DNA from: CAYVQE01 sp964633205
GTDB taxonomy: Bacteria > Myxococcota > B64-G9
Assembly: GCA_964633205.1 (NCBI GenBank)
Contig: CAZWFN010000109.1
Coordinates: 1-21,962 of the forward strand
Length of the DNA: 21,962 nucleotides
Direction of reading: 5' to 3'
Shown piece after piece: positions 15,864 through 21,962 of the stretch. A program made the translations under genes and the position numbers. The notes beneath the pieces are model-generated. The model ran no database searches and had not been told where the DNA came from. It was given only the letters and a program-made list of their open reading frames with translations. Positions within the stretch are counted from its first letter, which is position 1, and each line of letters opens with the position of its first letter.

Positions 15864-16195
15864 TCTCCACCCCGATCAAAGTTCCACCCCAGCGCAACGC
15901 ACCACAGACCTCTTTGAATACTGCCACGCCCCGGCGGCCGGATCCAGGCCGCTCGGCGTGAGAGGCAGCGGCGTTTTCAGAATATCGGCGACATCTGGTC
16001 GCGGGCCTGGGGGGGATCCGCGCGGTGCGTGCGGTGGATCTGAGCTGAGCCGGGCTCGGCCGGGCGCGGCGAGCGCTTGCGGCTGCTGGATCATCCCCTT
16101 GCGTCCGGATTTTTGTTAAGGTAGCAGCTCTGGACCGGTCGCAGCGGGCACCGCCCTGTCCGGCCGGCATGGCAGAACCCGCGCTCGGAGGCTCG
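15864..16195. other. Intergenic region spanning the right end of the cassette
   Basis: This 332-bp stretch has no credible gene. It contains the upstream region of the cassette operon (minus strand), a 6-bp-stem inverted repeat GCGGCC-GGATCCA-GGCCGC at roughly 15934-15952, the right copy of the serA end (16012-16048) and the leader of the potassium-channel gene. No T-run follows the inverted repeat on either strand, so it is not an intrinsic terminator. No clear promoter was found for either flanking gene. Confidence 0.5.
16012..16048 (+). repeat. Right direct repeat: orphan copy of the serA 3' end (attR-like)
   Basis: This copy still reads GIRAVRAVDLS-stop in frame but is detached from any serA body. 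The sequence before it, in the same frame, reads roughly HLVAGLG, which only faintly resembles the serA tail (LSGME). It may be the original chromosomal terminus left behind when the cassette integrated. Confidence 0.85.
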
Positions 16196-17896
16196 ATGAA
16201 GCTGCTCGCGTCCCAGCTGGCCACGATGTTCCGCGGGGGCAGCTCGCACCGCAACATCCGGCTGCTCGGCAAGCTGCTGCTGTTCCTGATGGGCATGATC
16301 CTCGTCTGGTCGGTGCTGTTCCACGTGATCATGGCGCAGGTCGAGGGCCAGGAGCACTCCTGGTTCACCGGGGTGTACTGGTCCTTGACGGTCATGACCA
16401 CCCTGGGCTTCGGCGACATCACCTTCCATACCGACCTGGGCCGGGTGTTCAGCACCCTGGTGCTGCTGTCGGGGGTGTTCTACCTGCTGATCGTCATGCC
16501 CTTCGCCTTCATCCACTTCTTCTACGCCCCCTGGCTCGAGGCACAGGATCGCCTGCGGCTACCGCGCCGGGTCGCGCCTGACACCAGCGGCCACGTCATC
16601 CTGGGACGTTACGACGAGATCGCCGCGGATTTCATCGCTGAACTCGCAAACCTCGGCGTGCCTTACGTCCTGCTCGAAAGCGACCCGCGGCGCGCCGCCG
16701 ACCTGCAAGCCGAAGGGTTCTCGGTGGTCACCGGGGCATTCGACAGCGCCGAGACCCACGCTGCCCTGCGGGCCGGCCAGGCGCGCATGCTGGTGGCCAA
16801 CCTGGACGACGCGGCCAACTCCAACCTGGTCCTGACCTTCCGCGAGGAGGCCGCGGAGGTGCCGGTGGTGGCGCTGGTCGACGAGTGGGACTCCGTCGAC
16901 GTGCTCGAGCTCAGCGGCGCCGACCAGGCCATCCCGCTCAAGCACCGGCTCGGCCAGCAGCTGGCCAGCCGGGTGCCCGCCGGGCGGGTCGCCAGCGTGG
17001 TGGTCGGAAGCTTCCACCAGCTGCTGCTGTCCGAGCTGGCCATCCACGAGACCACGCTGTCGGGCCTGCACATCCGCGACACCGGCATCCGGGAGCGATA
17101 CGGTCTGAACATCTTCGGCATCTGGGAAAGAGGAAACTTCGTGCCGGCCCGACCCGACACCCTGCTCGGCAACAGGTCGGTCATCGGCCTGCTCGGCACC
17201 AGGGCCCAGCTGGACGCGTTCGACGAGAGTCTCCAGTCTCCCGGATCCCACGTCGGCGCGACGGTCGTACTGGGCGGCGGCAAGGTGGGCTATGCGGCCT
17301 GCCGCGCCTTGCGCGAGCGCGGGGTGCGCGTTCACCTGGTGGAGCGGGACGCGGCCGTCGCCGCGCGCCTCGAGGACGTGGCCGACGAGGTCCACATCGG
17401 CGACGCGGCCGATCGCGATGTGTTGATGGCGGCCGGGCTGGCCCAGGCGCCCGCGGTCTTGCTGAGCACCAACGACGACGCGGTCAACATCTACCTGGCG
17501 ATCTACTGCCGCCGGCTCAATCCGCAGCTGCGCATCGTCAGCCGCATCACCTTCGAGCGCAACATCGAATCCATTTTCAGGGCCGGGGCGGACTTCGTGC
17601 TGAGCTCGACGGTGCTGGCGGTGCAATCGCTCACCGCGGCGCTATTGGGCCGCGAGCTGATCATGCTGGGTGTCGGGGTGGAGCTGTTCCAGATCGACGT
17701 CCCACCAATCCTGGTCGGCAAGAGCCTGACCGAAAGCCGGATCGGCGAGCGCACCGGGCTCAACGTCATCGCGCTGCGCTCGCCACCGGACGAGGTCAGC
17801 GAGGCGCATCCGGGGCTGGTCCTGCGAGCGGGCGACTGCCTGATCATGATCGGCACGGCGGAGCAGTTCGGAGCCTTCCTCAAGCACTACACCTGA
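16196..17896 (+). CDS. Potassium channel subunit with two RCK domains (GsuK-like)
   Basis: Predicted 566-residue inner-membrane ion channel. Two membrane helices (about 23-48 and 81-110) flank a pore helix and the selectivity filter TTLGFGD (68-74). The cytoplasmic part has two RCK units: TrkA_N at about 131-250 and 353-480, each followed by a TrkA_C-like domain (about 275-345 and 490-566). A single chain with 2TM-RCK-RCK is the layout of GsuK from Geobacter; a tetramer would carry the eight-domain gating ring. The second Rossmann motif VLGGGKVG is intact and should bind a nucleotide, whereas the first reads ILGRYDEI and lacks the glycine pattern. ATG 16196 is chosen because GGAGG lies four bases before it; ATG 16169 is an alternative. 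It is a single gene convergent with the VWA genes. Confidence 0.92.
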   Translation: MKLLASQLATMFRGGSSHRNIRLLGKLLLFLMGMILVWSVLFHVIMAQVEGQEHSWFTGVYWSLTVMTTLGFGDITFHTDLGRVFSTLVLLSGVFYLLIVMPFAFIHFFYAPWLEAQDRLRLPRRVAPDTSGHVILGRYDEIAADFIAELANLGVPYVLLESDPRRAADLQAEGFSVVTGAFDSAETHAALRAGQARMLVANLDDAANSNLVLTFREEAAEVPVVALVDEWDSVDVLELSGADQAIPLKHRLGQQLASRVPAGRVASVVVGSFHQLLLSELAIHETTLSGLHIRDTGIRERYGLNIFGIWERGNFVPARPDTLLGNRSVIGLLGTRAQLDAFDESLQSPGSHVGATVVLGGGKVGYAACRALRERGVRVHLVERDAAVAARLEDVADEVHIGDAADRDVLMAAGLAQAPAVLLSTNDDAVNIYLAIYCRRLNPQLRIVSRITFERNIESIFRAGADFVLSSTVLAVQSLTAALLGRELIMLGVGVELFQIDVPPILVGKSLTESRIGERTGLNVIALRSPPDEVSEAHPGLVLRAGDCLIMIGTAEQFGAFLKHYT

Positions 17897-17922
17897 TCGG
17901 CCCGCCGCCGGCCCGAAGCTCC

Positions 17923-17939
17923 CCCGCCCGAAGGGTGGG
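17923..17939. terminator. Possible hairpin terminator between convergent genes
   Basis: CCCGCCC-GAA-GGGTGGG forms a 7-bp GC-rich stem with one G-U pair in the plus-strand RNA, in the 52-bp gap between the channel gene and the VWA gene. No T-run follows on either strand, so it is only a weak candidate, perhaps a Rho-independent-like pause or mRNA-end stabiliser. Confidence 0.3.
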
Positions 17940-17948
17940 ATACTGAAA

Positions 17949-19865
17949 TCAGCGGCTCAGCAGCCGGGCGCTGGTGTCGATCAGCTCGATCAGGCCCAGC
18001 TCCAGCTTCGACTCGCGGCTCAGCGCCTGGCGCGCCAGTTGCTGCGCCTTCTCGATCGTCCACGACTCGGTGAACGGCGAGTGGCGCAGGTTCTCCGCCA
18101 GCGCCGCCGCCGCCACCGCCCGCCGGAAGTCGCGGCTGCTCTGGGCGAACTCCGCCTTCATGTCACCCGGCGCAAAGGGGTAGGCCTTCTCGTCCGCCCG
18201 CACCCCCTTGGGCTTTTTCCAGCGGATGCGCACCGTGCAGAATCGCGACCGCGGCTCGGCGAGCTCGAGCTCGTACAGCGCCGTCACCGTGTGCCCGGCC
18301 CCGATCTCGCCCGCGTCCACCCGGTCGTCGCGGAAATCCCGGTCGGCGATGTCCCGGTTCTCGTAGCCCACCAGCCGGTACTTCTCCACCAGCCCGCTGT
18401 CGAAGTCCACCTGGATCTTCACGTCCTTGGCGATCACCTGCAGCGTGCCCATCAGCTGCTTGCCGAACACCTTCTTCGCCTCCGAGAAGGTGTCGATGTA
18501 GTAGTAGTTGCCGTTGCCCTTGTCGGCCAGCTGCTCCATCCGGTGGTCCTTGTAGTTGCCCATGCCGAAGCCGATGGTCGACAGCGTCACCCCCTCCTCG
18601 GCGTAGTGCCGGATCGACTTCAGCATCGGCCCGTGCTCGGTGCGGCCCACGTTGGCGTCGCCGTCCGAGCACACGATCACCCGGTTGACCGCGTCGCCCT
18701 CGATGTTGGCGTAGGCCAGCTGGTAGGCCAGCTGCAGCCCCGAGGCCATGGCCGTCGAACCGCCGGCGTCCAGCCCCGCGATGGCCGCCTGGATCTCGTC
18801 GCGCCGCTGCATCCCCGTCGGATCCAGCACCTTGTGCACCGAACCGGCGTAGGTGCACAGCGCCACCGTGTCGCCCTCTTGCAGCTGGTCGACCAGAAAG
18901 CGCAGCGAGCGCTTCAGCAGCCCGATCTTGTCCCGGCTGCGCATCGAGCCCGAGGAGTCGACCAGGAAGGTCAGGTGCACCGGCTTGCGCTTCTCGCCCT
19001 TGGCCTCCTCGCCCTTGATGCCGATGCGCAGCAGGTGCAGCTTGGGCTCGAAGGGCGACGGCGCCGCTTCCATGTGCACCGCGAAGGGCTGCGGCCCGGT
19101 CGGCGGTGCATAGTCGTACTCGAAGTAGTTGATGAACTCCTCGGTGCGCACGCTGGCCGGCGGCGGCAGCCGGCCCTGCTTCAGCTTGCGCCGGGCGATG
19201 GTGTAGGAGGCCGTGTCCACGTCGACCGAGAAGGTCGACAGGTGATCCTCGTCCGGGTCCTGCCACTGCCGCACCCCGTGGTCCACGTACTGCTCGCTGT
19301 TCGAGACCCGATCGTCGGCTTGTACCAGCGGTGCCGGCTGCCGGCGCGGCTTCACCCGGGAATCGACCAGCCCGCCGGTCGGCCGCGGGCCGCGCGGCCG
19401 GGCCCTGGCCATCTTGCGCGCCCGGCGGTGGCGGGTCCGGGGCGGCGGCGCGGCCGCCGGTGCCTCGGCCTCGGCCAGCCTGTCCACCGCCGCTGCGCCG
19501 GCCGCAGCACTCGGCTCGGCCTGCGGCTTCTGCTCCTCGGGTGCCGGCTGCGGCTTCAGCTTGAGCACCAGGCGCAGCTTCTTGCCCGCGGCGAGAGACA
19601 CGTTCTTTTTGGCCCGCTGGAAGCCGGCCTTTTTGACCACCAGCCGATAGCGCCCGGCGGGCAGCTCGACGAACTCGAAGGCCCCCTCGGCGTCGGTGGT
19701 GGTATCGCGTTTGACCGGCCCGCGCAGCCACACCCGCGCGGCTTTGGCCGGCTTGCCAGCGGCCATCACCTTGCCATGGATGCTGGCCGGCGCGGCCGCC
19801 GGGGCCCCGTCGGCCGCCAGCATCAGACCCAGCGCCAGTACCGCCGTCACTGCCATGCGTCTCAT
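17949..19865 (-). CDS. VWA-domain protein with Sec signal and CarboxypepD_reg-like domain
   Basis: Predicted 638-residue exported protein. A signal peptide (about 1-25, ending APAAA) leads to a carboxypeptidase-regulatory-like beta-sandwich (about 27-103), then a Pro/Ala/Arg-rich linker (about 104-185). From 189 on it matches the YfbK-like arrangement: a VWF_A N-terminal segment (EQYVDHGVRQWQDP, DVDTASYTIARR), a VWA domain from about 296 with an intact metal-binding MIDAS (DSSGS at 303-307, Thr near 371, Asp401), and a DUF3520-like C-terminus. Such proteins act outside the cytoplasm in protein-protein contacts, but the partner is unknown. ATG 19865 has GGAGG five bases upstream. The C-terminal 450 residues are identical to the next gene; only the N-terminal module differs. 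Confidence 0.9.
   Translation of the reverse strand: MRRMAVTAVLALGLMLAADGAPAAAPASIHGKVMAAGKPAKAARVWLRGPVKRDTTTDAEGAFEFVELPAGRYRLVVKKAGFQRAKKNVSLAAGKKLRLVLKLKPQPAPEEQKPQAEPSAAAGAAAVDRLAEAEAPAAAPPPRTRHRRARKMARARPRGPRPTGGLVDSRVKPRRQPAPLVQADDRVSNSEQYVDHGVRQWQDPDEDHLSTFSVDVDTASYTIARRKLKQGRLPPPASVRTEEFINYFEYDYAPPTGPQPFAVHMEAAPSPFEPKLHLLRIGIKGEEAKGEKRKPVHLTFLVDSSGSMRSRDKIGLLKRSLRFLVDQLQEGDTVALCTYAGSVHKVLDPTGMQRRDEIQAAIAGLDAGGSTAMASGLQLAYQLAYANIEGDAVNRVIVCSDGDANVGRTEHGPMLKSIRHYAEEGVTLSTIGFGMGNYKDHRMEQLADKGNGNYYYIDTFSEAKKVFGKQLMGTLQVIAKDVKIQVDFDSGLVEKYRLVGYENRDIADRDFRDDRVDAGEIGAGHTVTALYELELAEPRSRFCTVRIRWKKPKGVRADEKAYPFAPGDMKAEFAQSSRDFRRAVAAAALAENLRHSPFTESWTIEKAQQLARQALSRESKLELGLIELIDTSARLLSR
17953..19301 (-). 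repeat. Direct repeat copy 1: shared VWA module (1349 bp)
   Basis: This tract matches 20033-21381 at a constant offset of 2080 bp. Reading the two side by side I found one difference, G at 19281 against A at 21361, which is silent (Asp GAC/GAT). The match begins exactly at the codon for Asn in NSEQY and ends at the last Arg codon; sequence outside is unrelated. It covers the VWF_A N-terminal, VWA and DUF3520-like parts. Confidence 0.93.
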
Positions 19866-19963
19866 CTCGACCTCCCCTCGCTCGCTGTTCAAAAAGCTTC
19901 CCTGGTCACTCCGGGCACCACCAATGTAGATTCGGATGCCCGTCCGTAGTCACCAAACGTCGT

Positions 19964-19991
19964 CCGGGCGGGCGTGAAGCCCGCCCCTACG
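19964..19991 (-). repeat. REP-like palindromic element between the two VWA genes
   Basis: GGGCGGGC (19966-19973), loop GTGAA, GCCCGCCC (19979-19986) form a perfect 8-bp hairpin. On the minus strand it is preceded by GTAG (19987-19990), the tetranucleotide that heads REP elements mobilised by RAYT (TnpA-REP) transposases. It sits in the 157-bp gap between the two VWA genes and could attenuate transcription or protect mRNA ends. No RAYT gene is in the window and I saw no second copy. Confidence 0.55.
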
Positions 19992-20022
19992 TCGGTGGTG
20001 CGGGAACTCCCGTCATTCGGCG

Positions 20023-21780
20023 CTATTGGTCCCGGCTCAGCAGCCGGGCGCTGGTGTCGATCAGCTCGATCAGGCCCAGCTCCAGCTTCGACTCGCGGCT
20101 CAGCGCCTGGCGCGCCAGTTGCTGCGCCTTCTCGATCGTCCACGACTCGGTGAACGGCGAGTGGCGCAGGTTCTCCGCCAGCGCCGCCGCCGCCACCGCC
20201 CGCCGGAAGTCGCGGCTGCTCTGGGCGAACTCCGCCTTCATGTCACCCGGCGCAAAGGGGTAGGCCTTCTCGTCCGCCCGCACCCCCTTGGGCTTTTTCC
20301 AGCGGATGCGCACCGTGCAGAATCGCGACCGCGGCTCGGCGAGCTCGAGCTCGTACAGCGCCGTCACCGTGTGCCCGGCCCCGATCTCGCCCGCGTCCAC
20401 CCGGTCGTCGCGGAAATCCCGGTCGGCGATGTCCCGGTTCTCGTAGCCCACCAGCCGGTACTTCTCCACCAGCCCGCTGTCGAAGTCCACCTGGATCTTC
20501 ACGTCCTTGGCGATCACCTGCAGCGTGCCCATCAGCTGCTTGCCGAACACCTTCTTCGCCTCCGAGAAGGTGTCGATGTAGTAGTAGTTGCCGTTGCCCT
20601 TGTCGGCCAGCTGCTCCATCCGGTGGTCCTTGTAGTTGCCCATGCCGAAGCCGATGGTCGACAGCGTCACCCCCTCCTCGGCGTAGTGCCGGATCGACTT
20701 CAGCATCGGCCCGTGCTCGGTGCGGCCCACGTTGGCGTCGCCGTCCGAGCACACGATCACCCGGTTGACCGCGTCGCCCTCGATGTTGGCGTAGGCCAGC
20801 TGGTAGGCCAGCTGCAGCCCCGAGGCCATGGCCGTCGAACCGCCGGCGTCCAGCCCCGCGATGGCCGCCTGGATCTCGTCGCGCCGCTGCATCCCCGTCG
20901 GATCCAGCACCTTGTGCACCGAACCGGCGTAGGTGCACAGCGCCACCGTGTCGCCCTCTTGCAGCTGGTCGACCAGAAAGCGCAGCGAGCGCTTCAGCAG
21001 CCCGATCTTGTCCCGGCTGCGCATCGAGCCCGAGGAGTCGACCAGGAAGGTCAGGTGCACCGGCTTGCGCTTCTCGCCCTTGGCCTCCTCGCCCTTGATG
21101 CCGATGCGCAGCAGGTGCAGCTTGGGCTCGAAGGGCGACGGCGCCGCTTCCATGTGCACCGCGAAGGGCTGCGGCCCGGTCGGCGGTGCATAGTCGTACT
21201 CGAAGTAGTTGATGAACTCCTCGGTGCGCACGCTGGCCGGCGGCGGCAGCCGGCCCTGCTTCAGCTTGCGCCGGGCGATGGTGTAGGAGGCCGTGTCCAC
21301 GTCGACCGAGAAGGTCGACAGGTGATCCTCGTCCGGGTCCTGCCACTGCCGCACCCCGTGATCCACGTACTGCTCGCTGTTGACCGCGCTGTCGTCGGCC
21401 GCCAGCGGCGCCCCGCGGCCGGCCGGTGCCGCGCCGCCGAAGTCGCGCAGCGACCGATGCCCGTACTTGCCGGCCGGCGCCCGCGCCGCCACCGCCCCGG
21501 CCTTCTTCTCGGCCAGCTTCCGGCGCCGCGGCGCCGCGGCCACCGCCTCTTCCGGTGCGGCCTGCTCGCGGTCCGCGACAGCAGCCGCCGGCGGCGCTTC
21601 CGCCTCATCGGCCTCATCGGCCTGGGGCGGGGTGGCCTGGCCTTCCGTGCCCGGCGGATCCTGCTCACAGGCCACCAGACCCAGGCCCAAGCAGGCGGCC
21701 AGCAGCATCGGAGCCCAAGGACCGCCGCCGATCGCCGTTCGGATTCGCCCCAGCACGACACCTTCCATTTGCGCAGGCAT
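20023..21780 (-). CDS. VWA-domain lipoprotein (YfbK-like)
   Basis: Predicted 585-residue lipoprotein. The signal ends in the classical lipobox LVAC with Cys38, followed by an Ala/Pro/Glu-rich linker to about residue 130. Residues 134-583 are identical to the C-terminal part of the next gene: VWF_A N-terminal segment, VWA domain with FLVDSSGSM (intact MIDAS) and DUF3520-like end; two extra residues (DQ) close the protein. The family includes E. coli YfbK, also a lipoprotein, of uncertain role. ATG 21780 is supported by AAAGGAGAG upstream; ATG 21768 is an alternative giving a shorter n-region. It lies 157 bp upstream of the paralogue, in the same direction, with a REP-like hairpin in between, so co-transcription is possible but not assured. 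Confidence 0.92.
   Translation of the reverse strand: MPAQMEGVVLGRIRTAIGGGPWAPMLLAACLGLGLVACEQDPPGTEGQATPPQADEADEAEAPPAAAVADREQAAPEEAVAAAPRRRKLAEKKAGAVAARAPAGKYGHRSLRDFGGAAPAGRGAPLAADDSAVNSEQYVDHGVRQWQDPDEDHLSTFSVDVDTASYTIARRKLKQGRLPPPASVRTEEFINYFEYDYAPPTGPQPFAVHMEAAPSPFEPKLHLLRIGIKGEEAKGEKRKPVHLTFLVDSSGSMRSRDKIGLLKRSLRFLVDQLQEGDTVALCTYAGSVHKVLDPTGMQRRDEIQAAIAGLDAGGSTAMASGLQLAYQLAYANIEGDAVNRVIVCSDGDANVGRTEHGPMLKSIRHYAEEGVTLSTIGFGMGNYKDHRMEQLADKGNGNYYYIDTFSEAKKVFGKQLMGTLQVIAKDVKIQVDFDSGLVEKYRLVGYENRDIADRDFRDDRVDAGEIGAGHTVTALYELELAEPRSRFCTVRIRWKKPKGVRADEKAYPFAPGDMKAEFAQSSRDFRRAVAAAALAENLRHSPFTESWTIEKAQQLARQALSRESKLELGLIELIDTSARLLSRDQ
20033..21381 (-). repeat. Direct repeat copy 2: shared VWA module (1349 bp)
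   Basis: Partner of the tract at 17953-19301, with one visible silent difference at 21361. Such long near-perfect direct repeats in tandem can recombine to delete or expand the locus, and can be mis-assembled from short reads. Confidence 0.93.
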
Positions 21781-21962
21781 ACCGGATCTCTCCTTTCGGC
21801 CGCGGGCGCGACCCCCACCATCACTGGACGAGCTCGGCTGCTATGGACGCACGAGAATGGCTTACGATCTCACGCCGGCGCCGGCGAGCACAAGCCCCGG
21901 CTGGGCAGGAGCCATCCGCGCTGTCAGCAAAACAGCGCTACGTCTAGCTGCCGGGCCAGGAG
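21781..21962. promoter_or_regulatory. Upstream region of the VWA lipoprotein gene
   Basis: This 182-bp edge region carries the ribosome binding site (AAAGGAGAG) of the minus-strand lipoprotein gene. GCGCTGT (21918-21924) and ACAGCGC (21932-21938) form a 7-bp stem with a 7-base loop, and CGCCGGCGCCGGCG near 21870-21885 is self-complementary. Neither has a T-run after the stem. No convincing -35/-10 pair was found. The neighbouring gene lies beyond the window. Confidence 0.35.

Larger units (their letters stand above)
13967..16048. mobile_element. Putative small integrated cassette at the serA 3' end
   Basis: A 2.08-kb segment bounded by the serA terminus on the left and a second copy of the same 37 bp on the right. 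It holds only a two-gene minus-strand operon (13990-15863) plus about 150 bp of non-coding sequence. G+C is visibly lower, about 60% in lines counted by eye against over 70% in serA. No integrase, transposase or terminal inverted repeat was found, so if mobile it would depend on a recombinase encoded elsewhere. The repeats and composition are observed; integration is inferred. Recombination between two diverged serA ends is an alternative origin. Confidence 0.6.

Noticed and set aside
15934..15952. GCGGCC-GGATCCA-GGCCGC as a terminator or recombination core
   Set aside because: The stem is only 6 bp, no T-run follows on either strand, and such GC-only pairs are expected by chance in this composition.
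16049..16075. GC-rich inverted repeats just after the right serA repeat as the serA terminator
   Set aside because: Stems are 4-5 bp and there is no T-tract downstream.
16097..16128. TTGCGT...TAAGGT as a promoter for the channel gene
   Set aside because: The spacer is only 12 bp, too short for a sigma-70 promoter.
18039..19949. Long plus-strand open frame opposite the first VWA gene
   Set aside because: Antisense shadow; the minus-strand frame has a signal peptide, MIDAS motif and ribosome binding site.
21918..21938. Hairpin near the right edge as a terminator of the gene beyond the window
   Set aside because: The T-run lies in the loop rather than after the stem, so it does not fit an intrinsic terminator.

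Overview
This is GC-rich DNA from a Gram-negative bacterium: by eye about 70% G+C in the core genes, with strong GC bias at third codon positions. It carries an outer-membrane TonB-dependent receptor, lipoprotein signals and periplasmic proteins. The Asp/Gly-rich lipoproteins, von Willebrand factor A (VWA) lipoproteins and a GsuK-like potassium channel would suit Myxococcota or another deltaproteobacterial lineage. No rRNA or other lineage marker is present, so that placement is an inference.

Left edge (1-2387): an accessory-looking patch. It holds a frameshifted pseudogene (8-446, minus), a small-molecule type class I SAM methyltransferase (537-1211, minus) and an orphan beta-class DNA methyltransferase (1458-2387, plus). 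The DNA methyltransferase is lower in G+C and its last 29 bp overlap, tail to tail, the end of the next operon.

Centre left (2359-12099, all minus): eight tightly packed genes read as one operon. The order is a beta-helix lipoprotein, a DUF3450 coiled-coil protein, a TtpC-like long ExbB, a short ExbB, ExbD, TonB, a TPR protein and a large TonB-dependent receptor with two carboxypeptidase-regulatory-like domains. DUF3450-TtpC-ExbB-ExbD-TonB-TPR is the order known from the Vibrio TonB2 system. Here it is joined to its own receptor and a probable surface lipoprotein, so it looks like a self-contained outer-membrane import machine. The substrate cannot be read from the sequence.

Centre (12100-16195): serA (12380-13966, plus) is transcribed divergently from the operon and has a recognisable sigma-70-type promoter. 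Immediately after serA lies a lower-GC two-gene cassette on the minus strand (13990-15863): a 125-residue protein and a 498-residue protein whose C-terminus resembles ImmA/IrrE peptidases but lacks the zinc site. The last 37 bp of serA, stop codon included, recur beyond the cassette at 16012-16048 (36 of 37 identical). The 2.08-kb segment therefore looks like a small element integrated at the 3' end of serA that regenerates the gene end. This is the most novel part of the window.

Right (16196-21780): a two-RCK potassium channel (plus) converges on two tandem VWA-domain genes (minus). The two VWA proteins share a 450-residue C-terminal part encoded by 1349 bp with one visible silent difference. 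Their N-termini are unrelated: one has a Sec signal and a carboxypeptidase-regulatory-like domain, the other is a lipoprotein with a Pro/Ala/Glu-rich linker. A REP-like hairpin sits between them. No tRNA, rRNA, CRISPR array, integrase or transposase was seen.
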